Made by a program: the position numbers and the translations under genes. This document shows, one piece after another, positions 1-8,517 of a stretch of DNA of 33,108 bases. Positions within the stretch are counted from its first letter, which is position 1. Every line of letters begins with the position of its first letter. The notes under the pieces are model-generated. The model had not been told where the DNA came from. It searched no databases and was given only the letters and a program-made list of their open reading frames with translations. The stretch lies in the NCBI GenBank assembly GCA_045542075.1, contig JAZQKI010000033.1:1-33108 (forward strand). The letters run 5' to 3'. Origin of the DNA: SVTX01 sp045542075 (GTDB taxonomy: Bacteria > Bacillota > Clostridia > Oscillospirales > CAG-272).

Positions 1-640
1 TCTTTTCATTGGCGATTATCTTACCGCGATTTATTATGATTATGCGGTTGCAGGTTGCCTGAACCTCGGAGAGAATGTGGGTGCTGACTATAACCGTATG
101 CTCCTTGCCGAGGGTGCGGATAAGGTTACGGATCTCGATGACCTGCTTGGGGTCAACGCCGACGGTAGGCTCGTCGAAAATAATGACCTCGGGATTGCCG
201 ATAAGTGCCTGCGCAATACCAACTCTCTGTCTGTATCCCTTGGAGAGATTTTTGATAAGTCTGCGTCTGACGTCACTTATCTTTACGACCTCGCATATCT
301 CGTCAAGGTGCGGCTTTCTCGGGAGAGTGCAGCCCTTGAGCTCATAGCTGAATTTGAGATATTCGTCAACCGTCATATCAAGATACAAAGGAGGCTGCTC
401 GGGCAGATATCCTATGTGCTTTTTTGCCCCGAGAGGATCCCCGACTATGTCTATTCCCGCCACGGACACGCGTCCCGCGTCTGCTGAAAGATATCCTGTG
501 AGGATATTCATAGTGGTACTCTTTCCCGCGCCGTTTGGGCCGAGGAAGCCTACCGTCTCGCCCGACTGTATTTCAAAGCTGATGTCGTCCACGGCGCAAT
601 TTGAGCCGTAATTTTTCGTAAGATGGCGGATACTGATCAT
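1..640 (-). CDS. ABC transporter ATP-binding protein (partial, 3' end outside window)
   Basis: The first 213 codons of an ABC ATPase are present; the gene runs off the left edge. It would power export or import by a membrane partner not visible here. Visible motifs are Walker A GPNGAGKST near residues 34-42, the signature LSKGYRQRVG, Walker B VIIFDEP followed by TVGVDP, and the switch histidine in STHILSEV. The N-terminus MISIRHLTKNYG and the phrase GYLPEQPPLY resemble the GldA/CcmA-type export ATPases (established family traits). The ATG at 638-640 is preceded by GGAGAA at suitable spacing. A minus-strand promoter lies at 698-725. The permease is expected beyond the left edge; substrate unknown. 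Confidence 0.93.
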   Translation of the reverse strand, partial: MISIRHLTKNYGSNCAVDDISFEIQSGETVGFLGPNGAGKSTTMNILTGYLSADAGRVSVAGIDIVGDPLGAKKHIGYLPEQPPLYLDMTVDEYLKFSYELKGCTLPRKPHLDEICEVVKISDVRRRLIKNLSKGYRQRVGIAQALIGNPEVIIFDEPTVGVDPKQVIEIRNLIRTLGKEHTVIVSTHILSEVQATCNRIIIINRGKIIANEK

Positions 641-697
641 TGTGGTTCTCCATTTTCTCAAAATCTATAAAAATCTGTCAAATGCCAATAATTCAAC

Positions 698-725
698 ATT
701 ATATATTATATATTTAATTTGTAAA
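698..725 (-). promoter_or_regulatory. Candidate sigma-A promoter for the ABC ATPase gene
   Basis: On the minus strand TTTACA (725-720) and TATAAT (703-698) are separated by 16 bases, about 58 bases upstream of the ATPase start codon. The surrounding sequence is very AT-rich, so chance matches are possible. Confidence 0.5.
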
Positions 726-847
726 CCCATAATGAACATACACCGCCCGAGTCTCAAGGTTTTATGATTTTTGCGTGAATTTTTGTAAAAAAATAATGAT
801 TTTTGAATACGAAGGCGGAAAAATGTTATTCCTCTCCCGACAAAGTC

Positions 848-876
848 TTGACTTGATGAAAAATATCTGCTAAAAT
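848..876 (+). promoter_or_regulatory. Sigma-A promoter of ahcY
   Basis: TTGACT (848-853) and TAAAAT (871-876) with a 17-base spacer. Transcription would start near 883, which rules out the in-frame TTG at 882 as a start codon and leaves a leader of about 100 bases before the ATG at 981. No SAM- or SAH-riboswitch fold was recognised in the leader. Confidence 0.75.
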
Positions 877-980
877 TATAATTGGAGAAATATGTGCCAA
901 AAGAACATTTGTTCTCTTGGAAAGACAAAAAACAACGAAAGGCGCGGAGAGATATCACAACACTTTCTGCGGAAAAAATC

Positions 981-2225
981 ATGAGCAGCATAAATAACAT
1001 TTCCCTTGCCCCCTCTGGCAAGGACAAGATCAACTGGGTACGCTCGTACATGCCCCTTCTCACTGCCATTGAAAAGGAATTTGAGCAGACAAAGCCCTTT
1101 GCCGGCATGACCATTTCTATGTCAATACATCTTGAAGCAAAGACCGCAAATCTCGCAAAGGTCCTCCGCGCGGGAGGTGCGACAGTCTACGTCACGGGCT
1201 GTAATCCGCTTTCCACACAGGACGACGTTGCGGCGGCGCTCGCGTCCGAGGGCTTCGAGGTCAATGCGCACCACGGCGCAAGCGACGAGCAGTACGTAGC
1301 GGATCTCAAGGCAACCCTTTCTGCAAAGCCCGATCTCATTATCGATGACGGCGGAGACTTTATAGGCTTGCTCCACGGCGAATGCCGTGATCTCGGTATC
1401 AACCTTATCGGAGGATGCGAGGAGACGACCACGGGTATTCACAGACTCCGCGCTCGCGAGGCGGCAGGTCTGCTTGACTACACAATGATAGACGTGAATG
1501 ACGCCGATTGCAAACATTTGTTCGATAATCGCTATGGCACAGGACAGTCCACTCTTGACGGTATAATGAACTCAACAAACCTTATAATTGCCGGAAAAAC
1601 CGTTGTTATCGCAGGCTACGGCTGGTGCGGCAAGGGTATGGCGATGAGAGCAAAGGGCATGGGCGCGGTTGTCGTAGTCACTGAAATTGATCCCGTCAAG
1701 GCTATTGAGGCGGTCATGGACGGCTTCAGAGTTATGCCTATGAGCGAGGCGGCAAAAATAGGTGATCTTTTCGTAACTCTGACAGGCTGCGCGGACGTTC
1801 TGACAAGAGAGCATTTTGAGGTCATGAAGGACGGTGTCCTGCTTTCCAACAGCGGACATTTTGATGTTGAGATAAACAAAAAGCAGCTCGCGGAAATGGC
1901 TGAAAAGGTAGTTCGCCGCAAGCCCAACATTGACGGCTACTATCTGCCCGACGGACGTATCATCAATCTTCTCGCAGAAGGCAGACTTGTAAATCTTGCC
2001 GCAGGCAACGGCCACCCCGCCGAAATTATGGATATGAGCTTTGCGATCCAGGCTCGTTCACTTGAATATCTCGCAAAAAATAAGGGAAAGTTTGAGAAAA
2101 AGCTTTATTCCGTGCCTGTCGAGATAGACAAATCGGTGGCGAAAATGAAGCTTGAAACACTCGGCTTTGGAATAGATACGCTCACACCCGAGCAGGAGGC
2201 ATATCTCAACAAGGTTGAGGCGTGA
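981..2225 (+). CDS. ahcY: S-adenosylhomocysteine hydrolase
   Basis: NAD-dependent cytosolic enzyme that splits S-adenosylhomocysteine to adenosine and homocysteine, recycling the by-product of methyl transfer. The product is 414 residues from the ATG at 981. It shows the substrate-side segment GCNPLSTQDDVAAAL, the DDGGD segment, FDNRYGTGQSTLDGI, and the Rossmann NAD motif GYGWCGKG; NAAGNGHP-like AAGNGHPAEIMDMSF lies near the end. The wording GYGWCGKGMAMRAKG and the lack of the terminal YRY tail resemble the archaeal/Thermotoga form rather than the E-K-rich proteobacterial/eukaryotic one (from memory of the family). The open frame extends upstream to 882, but the promoter sits there, so 981 is preferred; GGAAAA precedes it weakly. 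It stands alone in its transcript. Confidence 0.95.
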   Translation: MSSINNISLAPSGKDKINWVRSYMPLLTAIEKEFEQTKPFAGMTISMSIHLEAKTANLAKVLRAGGATVYVTGCNPLSTQDDVAAALASEGFEVNAHHGASDEQYVADLKATLSAKPDLIIDDGGDFIGLLHGECRDLGINLIGGCEETTTGIHRLRAREAAGLLDYTMIDVNDADCKHLFDNRYGTGQSTLDGIMNSTNLIIAGKTVVIAGYGWCGKGMAMRAKGMGAVVVVTEIDPVKAIEAVMDGFRVMPMSEAAKIGDLFVTLTGCADVLTREHFEVMKDGVLLSNSGHFDVEINKKQLAEMAEKVVRRKPNIDGYYLPDGRIINLLAEGRLVNLAAGNGHPAEIMDMSFAIQARSLEYLAKNKGKFEKKLYSVPVEIDKSVAKMKLETLGFGIDTLTPEQEAYLNKVEA

Positions 2226-2243
2226 GAGAGTTATGAAAGGATA

Positions 2244-2280
2244 CGCGGGGGAAACTTTTTGGAAAAAGCTTTCCCCCGCG
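2244..2280. repeat. Long GC-rich hairpin in the ahcY-mnmG gap
   Basis: CGCGGGGGAAA (2244-2254) pairs perfectly with TTTCCCCCGCG (2270-2280); the intervening CTTTTTGGAAAAAG can pair further, giving a near-continuous hairpin. It lies 18 bases after the ahcY stop. It is followed by CCCCCTTCAAAAAC rather than a T-run, so it is not a textbook terminator. Similar GGGGGAAA...TTTCCCCC intergenic hairpins are common in clostridial genomes in my recollection, but no second copy is in this window. Confidence 0.6.
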
Positions 2281-2432
2281 CCCCCTTCAAAAACACTCCC
2301 AACAACTATATTATTACTGCAAAAATTCATTACTTTTTTATTATATTAAAAGGTTTTTGCGCAGCGTTTTAAGAAAAAAGCTGTTGAAAAGTGCGGGGGC
2401 GATTACCCCTGTGCCAAAGAAAGGACAATTCA

Positions 2433-4316
2433 ATGGAATTGAAAACAAAAATTGTAGTCGTTGGCGCGGGTCACGCGGGAATCGAGGCAGCGCTGGCGAG
2501 TGCAAGAATGGGAATAGATACGATAATTTTCACAATGTCGCTGGACAGCCTTGCCAATCTGCCCTGTAATCCGTCGATCGGCGGAAGCGCAAAAGGGCAT
2601 CTTGTGTATGAAATAGACGCGCTTGGAGGAGAGATGGGATATGCGGCGGATAATGTTACCCTGCAATCCCGAACATTAAATCTTGGAAAAGGCGCGGCGG
2701 TCCATTCAAAAAGGGTGCAGGCGGACAGAAGAAAATATCAGAAAATAATGAAGCAAACCCTTGAAAACACTGAGAATTTGCGGCTCATTCAAGCGGAAAT
2801 AAGAGAAATCCTCACTGTTGACTGCGAGGGAGCTTATTCAAAGAAAATAATTGGCGTAAAGACACATCTCGGCGAGGTCTGGGAGTGCGAGGCGGTAATA
2901 ATTGCCGCGGGAACATACCTTGAGTCCGCAGTTTTCGTGGGTGACGTCAACTACCCATCCGGGCCCGATGCTCTACTCCCTTCGCGTGGGCTTTCAAGCT
3001 CACTTGCGGACGCGGGAGTCAGAATCGTGCGCTTTAAGACGGGAACTCCTGTGAGAGTCAAACGCTCAACTATTGATTTTTCGGTTCTTGAGGTTCAAGA
3101 AGGCGAAGAAATCGCCATGCCATACTCGTGGAGAACAAATCCAAAGGAATATCTCTCGGACAGAGAGCAGATTCCTTGCCATATAGTCTATACAAACTCC
3201 GAAACTCACCGTACTATAAGGGAAAATATACATCGCTCGGCTCTTTATTCGGGACAGATCCACGGCACAGGACCCAGATATTGCCCGTCAATTGAGGATA
3301 AACTCGTGCGATTTGCGGACAAAGAACGCCACCAGCTTTTTGTTGAGCCCATGGGAGACAATGACGAGGAAATGTATATCCAAGGATTTTCAACGTCTTT
3401 GCCTACCGACGTTCAGCGAGCGATGCTTCGCACTCTTGACGGCTTTGAAAACGCGGAAATAATGAGGTATGCGTATGCTATCGAGTATGACTGCGCCGAC
3501 CCCAGACAGCTGCATCCCACCCTTGAATTCAAGGGAATTTCGGGACTTTACGGCGCGGGACAGTTCAACGGAACGTCAGGCTATGAGGAGGCGGCGGCGC
3601 AAGGACTCGTAGCGGGAGTGAATGCCGCTCTTAAGCTCAAAAATCAGCCTCCAATGATACTTGACCGCAGTGAAAGTTATATAGGAACGCTTATAGACGA
3701 CCTTACTACCAAGGGCACAAACGAACCGTACAGAATGATGACTTCCCGTTCGGAATACAGACTGCTTTTGCGACAGGATAATTCGGATATCCGTCTTACG
3801 CCCATCGGCAGAGCCGTAGGTCTTGTCTCGGATGAGCAATATTCAAGGTTTGTACAAAGGAAAGAACAGATAAGAGCTGAAAAGGAAAGGCTTGAGAAAA
3901 CCCATATTTCTAAAGAAAAAGCGAGCCTTTTTCTTGAAAAGCACGGAAAAGATGCCGCAAAATCGGGAGTCTCGCTTGCGGACCTTATCCGCAGACCGGA
4001 CTTCGATTATTGGCAGATAGCCGAGCTCGATGAATCCCGCCCTGAGCTTGATTATTCGGTCGCTTTAACCGCATCAACCGATATAAAATATGCCGGATAT
4101 GAAAAAAGACAGCTCTCAGAGGTGGAAAAGCGCGCAAAGCTTGACAAAAAACAGCTTTCACCCGACATAGATTACCTCTCAATCAAGGGCCTGCGCACAG
4201 AGGCGGCTCAAAAGCTCAATGCCGTGAAGCCCTTGACTATAGGACAAGCGTCTGCTATAAGCGGTGTTAATCCCGCGGATATATCCGTTCTTCTTATATA
4301 TTTAAGCGTAAAGTGA
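2433..4316 (+). CDS. mnmG: tRNA uridine-5-carboxymethylaminomethyl modification enzyme MnmG
   Basis: FAD enzyme that, with the GTPase MnmE, installs the (carboxymethyl)aminomethyl group on wobble U34 of certain tRNAs. The 627-residue product matches the usual size of about 630. The FAD-binding motif GAGHAGIEAALASARMG is at the N-terminus, CNPSIGG follows near residue 47, and the family segments GRGLSSS-like SRGLSSSLADAG, FKTGTPVRV and TSRSEYRLLLRQDNSD are all present, as is the C-terminal helical region. The ATG at 2433 follows AAAGGA; an upstream in-frame start near 2391 has no such site. rsmG starts 9 bases after the stop, so the two form an operon. mnmE, its usual upstream neighbour, is replaced here by ahcY. 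A weak promoter candidate CTGCAA-16-TATTAT lies at 2317-2344. Confidence 0.97.
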   Translation: MELKTKIVVVGAGHAGIEAALASARMGIDTIIFTMSLDSLANLPCNPSIGGSAKGHLVYEIDALGGEMGYAADNVTLQSRTLNLGKGAAVHSKRVQADRRKYQKIMKQTLENTENLRLIQAEIREILTVDCEGAYSKKIIGVKTHLGEVWECEAVIIAAGTYLESAVFVGDVNYPSGPDALLPSRGLSSSLADAGVRIVRFKTGTPVRVKRSTIDFSVLEVQEGEEIAMPYSWRTNPKEYLSDREQIPCHIVYTNSETHRTIRENIHRSALYSGQIHGTGPRYCPSIEDKLVRFADKERHQLFVEPMGDNDEEMYIQGFSTSLPTDVQRAMLRTLDGFENAEIMRYAYAIEYDCADPRQLHPTLEFKGISGLYGAGQFNGTSGYEEAAAQGLVAGVNAALKLKNQPPMILDRSESYIGTLIDDLTTKGTNEPYRMMTSRSEYRLLLRQDNSDIRLTPIGRAVGLVSDEQYSRFVQRKEQIRAEKERLEKTHISKEKASLFLEKHGKDAAKSGVSLADLIRRPDFDYWQIAELDESRPELDYSVALTASTDIKYAGYEKRQLSEVEKRAKLDKKQLSPDIDYLSIKGLRTEAAQKLNAVKPLTIGQASAISGVNPADISVLLIYLSVK

Positions 4317-4325
4317 GGTTGCATA

Positions 4326-5051
4326 ATGGAATTTTGTCAATTTAATGAGCTTTTGTATGGCTGCTTTAAGGAAAATTCACTTGCTCACCTTCTGGATGAG
4401 AGCAAGTCTGAAAAGCTTTACGGCTACGCAAACATGCTTATAGAAACGAACAAGCAAATGAATCTCACTGCGATAACCGATATGAAAGGCATAATTTTCA
4501 AGCATTTTGCGGATTCCGCAAAGCTTTGCGACTACATTCCTCAAGGCAAGACGGTTATAGACGTCGGCTGTGGCGCGGGATTCCCCTCGCTTGTGCTTGC
4601 AATATTGCGCCCGGATCTTGAGATCACGGCGCTCGACAGCACGGCAAAAAAGACCGTGTTTATTTCAAATTGCGCAAAAAGTCTCGATATTTACAACATA
4701 AAAACAGTTGCGGCGAGAGCCGAGGAGTTTGCGCAGGACAACCGAGAGAGCTTTGATTTTGCTACAAGCCGCGCAGTCGCAAGGCTCAACATCCTTTGTG
4801 AGCTTTGCATTCCTCTTGTTAAGGTCGGCGGCGGCTTTGTTCCTCTGAAGGCAAGCAAGGCACAAGAGGAGATAAGCGAGGCGAAAAACGGCATCAGGAC
4901 ACTTGGCGCTGTGCTTAGCAAATCAAATGGATACAAGCTTACAAGCGACGGCGAAAGTCTTGAGAGGTGTATATTTGAGATAAAGAAAAATGTCCCAACT
5001 GACCTAAAATACCCCAGAATGTACTCGCAAATACTCAAAAAGCCGCTATAA
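4326..5051 (+). CDS. rsmG: 16S rRNA (guanine527-N7)-methyltransferase RsmG
   Basis: Methylates N7 of G527 in 16S rRNA using S-adenosylmethionine. The 241-residue product has the family core: LTAITDMKGIIFKHFADS near residues 45-62, the SAM motif VIDVGCGAGFPSLVLAI near residues 79-95, the acidic-loop segment ALDSTAKKTVF, and SRAVARLNILCELCIPLVKVGG. Length is typical. GAGG overlapping the end of mnmG serves as ribosome site, and the gap of 9 bases shows coupling to mnmG. The transcript ends at the hairpin 5068-5135. The order mnmG-rsmG-(parS)-parA-parB is the conserved origin-side order in Bacillota. Confidence 0.96.
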   Translation: MEFCQFNELLYGCFKENSLAHLLDESKSEKLYGYANMLIETNKQMNLTAITDMKGIIFKHFADSAKLCDYIPQGKTVIDVGCGAGFPSLVLAILRPDLEITALDSTAKKTVFISNCAKSLDIYNIKTVAARAEEFAQDNRESFDFATSRAVARLNILCELCIPLVKVGGGFVPLKASKAQEEISEAKNGIRTLGAVLSKSNGYKLTSDGESLERCIFEIKKNVPTDLKYPRMYSQILKKPL

Positions 5052-5067
5052 ATTCAACAAATATAAT

Positions 5068-5135
5068 AAAAATCAGTCGTAAGTCCGGTAAGGCGCCCTG
5101 ATGGGCTGCTTTGCCAAGGCTTGCGGCTGATTTTT
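5068..5135 (+). terminator. Terminator of mnmG-rsmG
   Basis: AAAAATCAGTCGTAAG (5068-5083) pairs with CTTGCGGCTGATTTTT (5120-5135) with two G-U pairs, and an inner GCCCTGATGGGC hairpin sits in the loop. The 3' arm ends in five T. Its last base is the first base of the first parS palindrome, so the two signals abut. Confidence 0.8.
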
Positions 5136-5366
5136 GTTCCACGTGGAACACTGTACCGTGTCAGAGGAACGGTGCCCTGCGATGTGTTCCACGTGGAACA
5201 CCCCCTCCCGCTTTATGGGTGACACCCGCTATGATTATTTGCGAGGGTACCCCCTAAGGTTTGTGAGGACGGCACCCCCCCTTGTGATTTGTTCCACGTG
5301 GAACACTATTATTAGGTGGAGATGGTCGGATTCTCTACACTGATATGTAATGTTCCACGTGGAACA
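5135..5366. promoter_or_regulatory. parS: Cluster of four parS (ParB-binding) palindromes
   Basis: Four exact copies of the 16-base palindrome TGTTCCACGTGGAACA at 5135-5150, 5185-5200, 5290-5305 and 5351-5366. This differs from the Bacillus parS consensus (TGTTTCACGTGAAACA) only by symmetric changes. ParB would load here as a CTP-dependent clamp and spread to form the partition complex (known biology). The cluster lies between rsmG and the parA promoter, as expected for an origin-proximal partition locus. The sequence between sites holds no convincing gene; apparent short reading frames read through the palindromes. Confidence 0.95.
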
Positions 5367-5429
5367 CCGTCTGAACGCCAAATCCGTGTAAAAAGTCCGT
5401 AAAATGTGCAAAAACTTTGCGAAACTCAC

Positions 5430-5458
5430 TTGCAAAAATACAAAAAATGTAGTATAAT
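5430..5458 (+). promoter_or_regulatory. Sigma-A promoter of the parA operon
   Basis: TTGCAA (5430-5435) and a perfect TATAAT (5453-5458) with a 17-base spacer, 50 bases before the parA start. The nearest parS site ends 63 bases upstream of the -35, so ParB spreading could cover the promoter and repress its own operon; this is inference. Confidence 0.8.
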
Positions 5459-5508
5459 GATTTTAATTGGACAACAAAATACAAAAATTTGATTAGGAGA
5501 ACACAAAA

Positions 5509-6273
5509 TTGGGAAAAATAATTTCATTATCTAACCAAAAAGGCGGCGTCGGAAAAACAACGTCCGCTGTTAACATTGCGGCATCTCTTGGCATTTTGGG
5601 ACACAAAACACTTCTTATAGACCTTGATCCTCAAGGTAACGCGACGAGTGGCGTCGGTATATCCAAGAGATCCCTTAAGGCATCTATCAACGACGTGCTT
5701 TATGGCAGTGTGTCCGCAAAGGATGCGATCTTGACCACCGCATATACAAATCTTGATGTAATCCCCGCAAACATCGCTCTCGCAGGTGCGGAATACAACC
5801 TTTATTCCGAGGATGGAAACACCGAAAGCGTCATCAAAAACGCTTTGGCGCCCATCAAGGACGAGTATGATTACATAATTATTGACTGTCCGCCCTCACT
5901 GAGCTTGCTTACGGTCAACGCGCTTGTTGCAAGTGACGGAGTTGTAATCCCCATGCAGTGCGAATTTTTCGCGCTCGAAGGACTTTCGCAGCTCGCTATG
6001 ACCATATCCAAGGTAAAGCAGAATTTCAATCCCAATATCAATATAACGGGAATACTTGTTACTATGTATAACGGAAGACTTTTGCTTTCGCTTCAGGTTA
6101 TAAACGAGCTCAGAAAGCACTATAAGGACAAGCTCTTTTCCACGAATATTTCCCGTGGCGTAAGGGTTTCCGAGGCACCCAGCTTTGGAATGCCCGTCTA
6201 CTACCACGACAAGCGCTGCAAGGGTGCAGTCGAATATTTAGCGGTTGCCAAAGAGCTTGCGACAAGAATATAA
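5509..6273 (+). CDS. parA: Chromosome partitioning ATPase ParA (Soj)
   Basis: Cytosolic and nucleoid-bound ATPase that works with ParB-parS in chromosome segregation and, in Bacillota, influences DnaA. The 254-residue product shows the deviant Walker A motif KGGVGKTT near residues 10-17 directly after the first strand, Walker A' LLIDLDPQGNATSG, and Walker B DYIIIDCPPSLSLLTVNAL. Length matches Soj (about 253). The start is TTG at 5509, eight bases after AGGAGA; no ATG fits in frame nearby, and the protein begins exactly where the family begins. parB follows after 15 bases. Confidence 0.96.
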   Translation: MGKIISLSNQKGGVGKTTSAVNIAASLGILGHKTLLIDLDPQGNATSGVGISKRSLKASINDVLYGSVSAKDAILTTAYTNLDVIPANIALAGAEYNLYSEDGNTESVIKNALAPIKDEYDYIIIDCPPSLSLLTVNALVASDGVVIPMQCEFFALEGLSQLAMTISKVKQNFNPNINITGILVTMYNGRLLLSLQVINELRKHYKDKLFSTNISRGVRVSEAPSFGMPVYYHDKRCKGAVEYLAVAKELATRI

Positions 6274-6288
6274 TAAGGAGGAATTGCA

Positions 6289-7173
6289 ATGGCACGCGGA
6301 GGACTTGGAAGAGACTTTTACTCCATTTTGGATGACAATTTTATCGAGGAGAAAAAGGATTCAATAAAGACATTGAGAATTTCGGACATTGAACCGAGAA
6401 AGGATCAGCCCAGAAAGACGTTTGACGAGGAGAATTTGCAGTTGCTTGCGGACTCTATCGCGATCCACGGCGTACTTCAGCCTATTATCGTCAGAGAAAA
6501 CCACGCATTTCCCGGAACTTATGAGATCATTGCGGGTGAAAGACGTTGGAGAGCGGCAAAAATGGCGGCTTTGACGGAAATCCCCGTAGTAATAGTTGAT
6601 GGAAACGACCTCAAGATCGCGCAGATCTCTCTGGTTGAGAACGTACAGAGAGAAAACCTCAATGCGGTAGAGGAAGCGCTTGCATACAGCGCACTTATAG
6701 ACAGATTCAATCTCACACAGGAGCAGGTATCCAGAGAGGTTGGAAAGAGTCGTTCATCTATTGCGAATATGCTCAGATTGCTTGATCTTCCCGACGAGGT
6801 TCTTGAGCTTGTAAGAGACGATAAGCTTTCTCTCGGACACGCCAAGGTTATTCTTGGACTTGAGACTGACGAGCAGATGATTACTATGTCGGAAAAAGTC
6901 ATAGAGAACGGATGTTCGGTAAGAGAGACCGAAAAGCTTGTAAAGAAGGTTCTTGAAGCGAAGGATAAGGATATAACAGAGGTAGTAAAGCCTGACGCGC
7001 AGAGACGTGTATACATGAGATCCCTTGAGGTCAGAGCCATGGAAGCGCTCGGCAGAAAGGTAAAGATCAACTCCTCAAAGAAAAAGACTGTTGAGTTCAC
7101 ATACGACTCCGACGACGATCTCGCGGAGCTTCTCACACTTGTCTGCGGAGACAAATTCTTCTCCGAAAAATAA
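6289..7173 (+). CDS. parB: Chromosome partitioning protein ParB (Spo0J)
   Basis: CTP-dependent DNA clamp that binds parS and organises the origin region. The 294-residue product has the N-terminal ParB/sulfiredoxin-like domain (LRISDIEPRKDQPRKTF, then GVLQPIIVRE), the CTP-binding GERRWRAAK motif near residues 84-92, the ENVQRENLNAVEEALAY segment, the central helix-turn-helix LTQEQVSREVGKSRSSIANM, and a C-terminal dimerisation region. AAGGAGG precedes the ATG by the standard spacing. The two core motifs and linkage to four parS sites make Spo0J more likely than the Noc paralogue. serS follows after 32 bases in the same direction. Confidence 0.96.
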   Translation: MARGGLGRDFYSILDDNFIEEKKDSIKTLRISDIEPRKDQPRKTFDEENLQLLADSIAIHGVLQPIIVRENHAFPGTYEIIAGERRWRAAKMAALTEIPVVIVDGNDLKIAQISLVENVQRENLNAVEEALAYSALIDRFNLTQEQVSREVGKSRSSIANMLRLLDLPDEVLELVRDDKLSLGHAKVILGLETDEQMITMSEKVIENGCSVRETEKLVKKVLEAKDKDITEVVKPDAQRRVYMRSLEVRAMEALGRKVKINSSKKKTVEFTYDSDDDLAELLTLVCGDKFFSEK

Positions 7174-7205
7174 GAAAATCTATATATTACAAAGGAAATA
7201 AAGCT

Positions 7206-8486
7206 ATGTTGGATATAAACTATATAAAATCGAATCCCGACGAGGTTGTTGCCCGTCTTGCTACAAAGGGCAAGGATGCGGCAGAAGAAATTGCAAAAAT
7301 ACTTGAGCTTGACGCTCGCCGCCGCGCGCTTATCGTTGAGACTGAGGGCTGCAAGGCAGAGCAGAACAAGCTCACCAAAATGATACCCCAATATAAAAAA
7401 GAGGGAAAGGACCCCTCCGAGATATTTGCGCAGTCAAAGGCATTGTCCGCAAAGGCGAAGGAGAATGACGAGATACTCAAGGGAGTTGAGGCAGAGCTTC
7501 ACTCGCTCATGCTCGGACTTCCCAACCTTCCCGACCGCGACCTCAAGGCAGGAGGTAAGGAAAACAATGAGCCTCTCCGTTACTTCGGCGAGCCTCACAA
7601 GTTTGATTTTGAGCCTAAGAACCACGTGGATCTCTGTACAGACCTCGGTCTTATCGACTACGAGCGTGGAACAAAGCTCTCCGGATCGGGCTTCTGGATC
7701 TATCGCGGCATGGGCTCCCGTCTTGAGTGGGCACTTCTCAACTATTTTATCGATACTCACCTCTCCGACGGTTACGAGCTCATCCTGCCCCCCCACATGC
7801 TTGAATATGAGTGCGGCGTGACAGCGGGACAGTTCCCCAAATTTGCCGACGAGGTATATAAGATAGAAAACCCCACCGACAACCGTGTTCGCTATATGCT
7901 TCCTACCGCAGAGGCAGCTCTCGCTTCTCTTTACAGAAACGAGATACTCACCGAGGCAGACCTTCCCAAGAAGCTTGTCAGCTACACTCCCTGCTTCAGA
8001 CGTGAAGCGGGCTCTTACCGTTCCGACGAGCGTGGAATGGTGCGCGGACATCAGTTCAATAAGGTAGAAATGTTCCAGTACACGACCCCCGAAAAGTCCG
8101 ACGAGGCATTCGAGGAGCTTGTTGTTAAGGCAGAAAATCTCGTTAAGGGACTTGGCTTCCACTTCCGTACGGTCAAGCTCGCGGCAGAGGACTGCTCGGC
8201 TTCCATGGCGAGAACGTATGACATCGAAATAAACATTCCCTCTATGAACGGATACAAGGAGGTAAGCTCTGTATCCAACGCGCGTGACTATCAGGCGCGC
8301 AGAGGTATGATCAGATACCGCCGCGCGGACGGAAAGATAGACTACGTTCACACGCTCAACGGTTCAGGCCTTGCGACATCGAGAATCCTTCCCGCTCTTG
8401 TAGAGCAGAACCAGAACGCCGACGGAAGCATTACTGTTCCCGAGGTGCTCCGCAAGTATGTTGGAACAGACGTGATCAAAAAATAA
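7206..8486 (+). CDS. serS: Seryl-tRNA synthetase
   Basis: Class II synthetase that charges tRNA-Ser (and tRNA-Sec where present) with serine. The 426-residue product has the N-terminal antiparallel coiled-coil arm (about residues 1-110, rich in E, K and A), then the catalytic core with TAEAALASLYRNEIL, motif 2 in FRREAGSYRSDERGMVRGH, and motif 3 in NGSGLATSRILPALVEQNQ. Length is typical (420-430). AAAGGA lies upstream of the ATG. No T-box leader precedes it, so expression probably follows the parA promoter unless a weak internal promoter exists in the 32-base gap. Confidence 0.97.
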   Translation: MLDINYIKSNPDEVVARLATKGKDAAEEIAKILELDARRRALIVETEGCKAEQNKLTKMIPQYKKEGKDPSEIFAQSKALSAKAKENDEILKGVEAELHSLMLGLPNLPDRDLKAGGKENNEPLRYFGEPHKFDFEPKNHVDLCTDLGLIDYERGTKLSGSGFWIYRGMGSRLEWALLNYFIDTHLSDGYELILPPHMLEYECGVTAGQFPKFADEVYKIENPTDNRVRYMLPTAEAALASLYRNEILTEADLPKKLVSYTPCFRREAGSYRSDERGMVRGHQFNKVEMFQYTTPEKSDEAFEELVVKAENLVKGLGFHFRTVKLAAEDCSASMARTYDIEINIPSMNGYKEVSSVSNARDYQARRGMIRYRRADGKIDYVHTLNGSGLATSRILPALVEQNQNADGSITVPEVLRKYVGTDVIKK

Positions 8487-8517
8487 TTTCCAATTTTTAC
8501 CAAATCGGAGAAAAAAT

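Noticed and set aside
882..980. Upstream extension of ahcY to a TTG at 882
   Set aside because: The -10 box at 871-876 puts transcription start at about 883, so this codon would not be in the message with a ribosome site.
884..980. SAH or SAM riboswitch in the ahcY leader
   Set aside because: The leader is only about 100 bases and shows no conserved riboswitch core that I could recognise.
5134..5435. Small frames reading through the parS sites
   Set aside because: The apparent residues (repeated CSTWN, MFHVEH) are simply translations of the TGTTCCACGTGGAACA palindromes in different frames.
7434..8351. 305-codon minus-strand frame inside serS, and the 290-codon one at 6519-7391 over parB
   Set aside because: Both are antisense shadows of well-supported genes; their translations look like low-complexity Ser/Arg/Val-rich noise.
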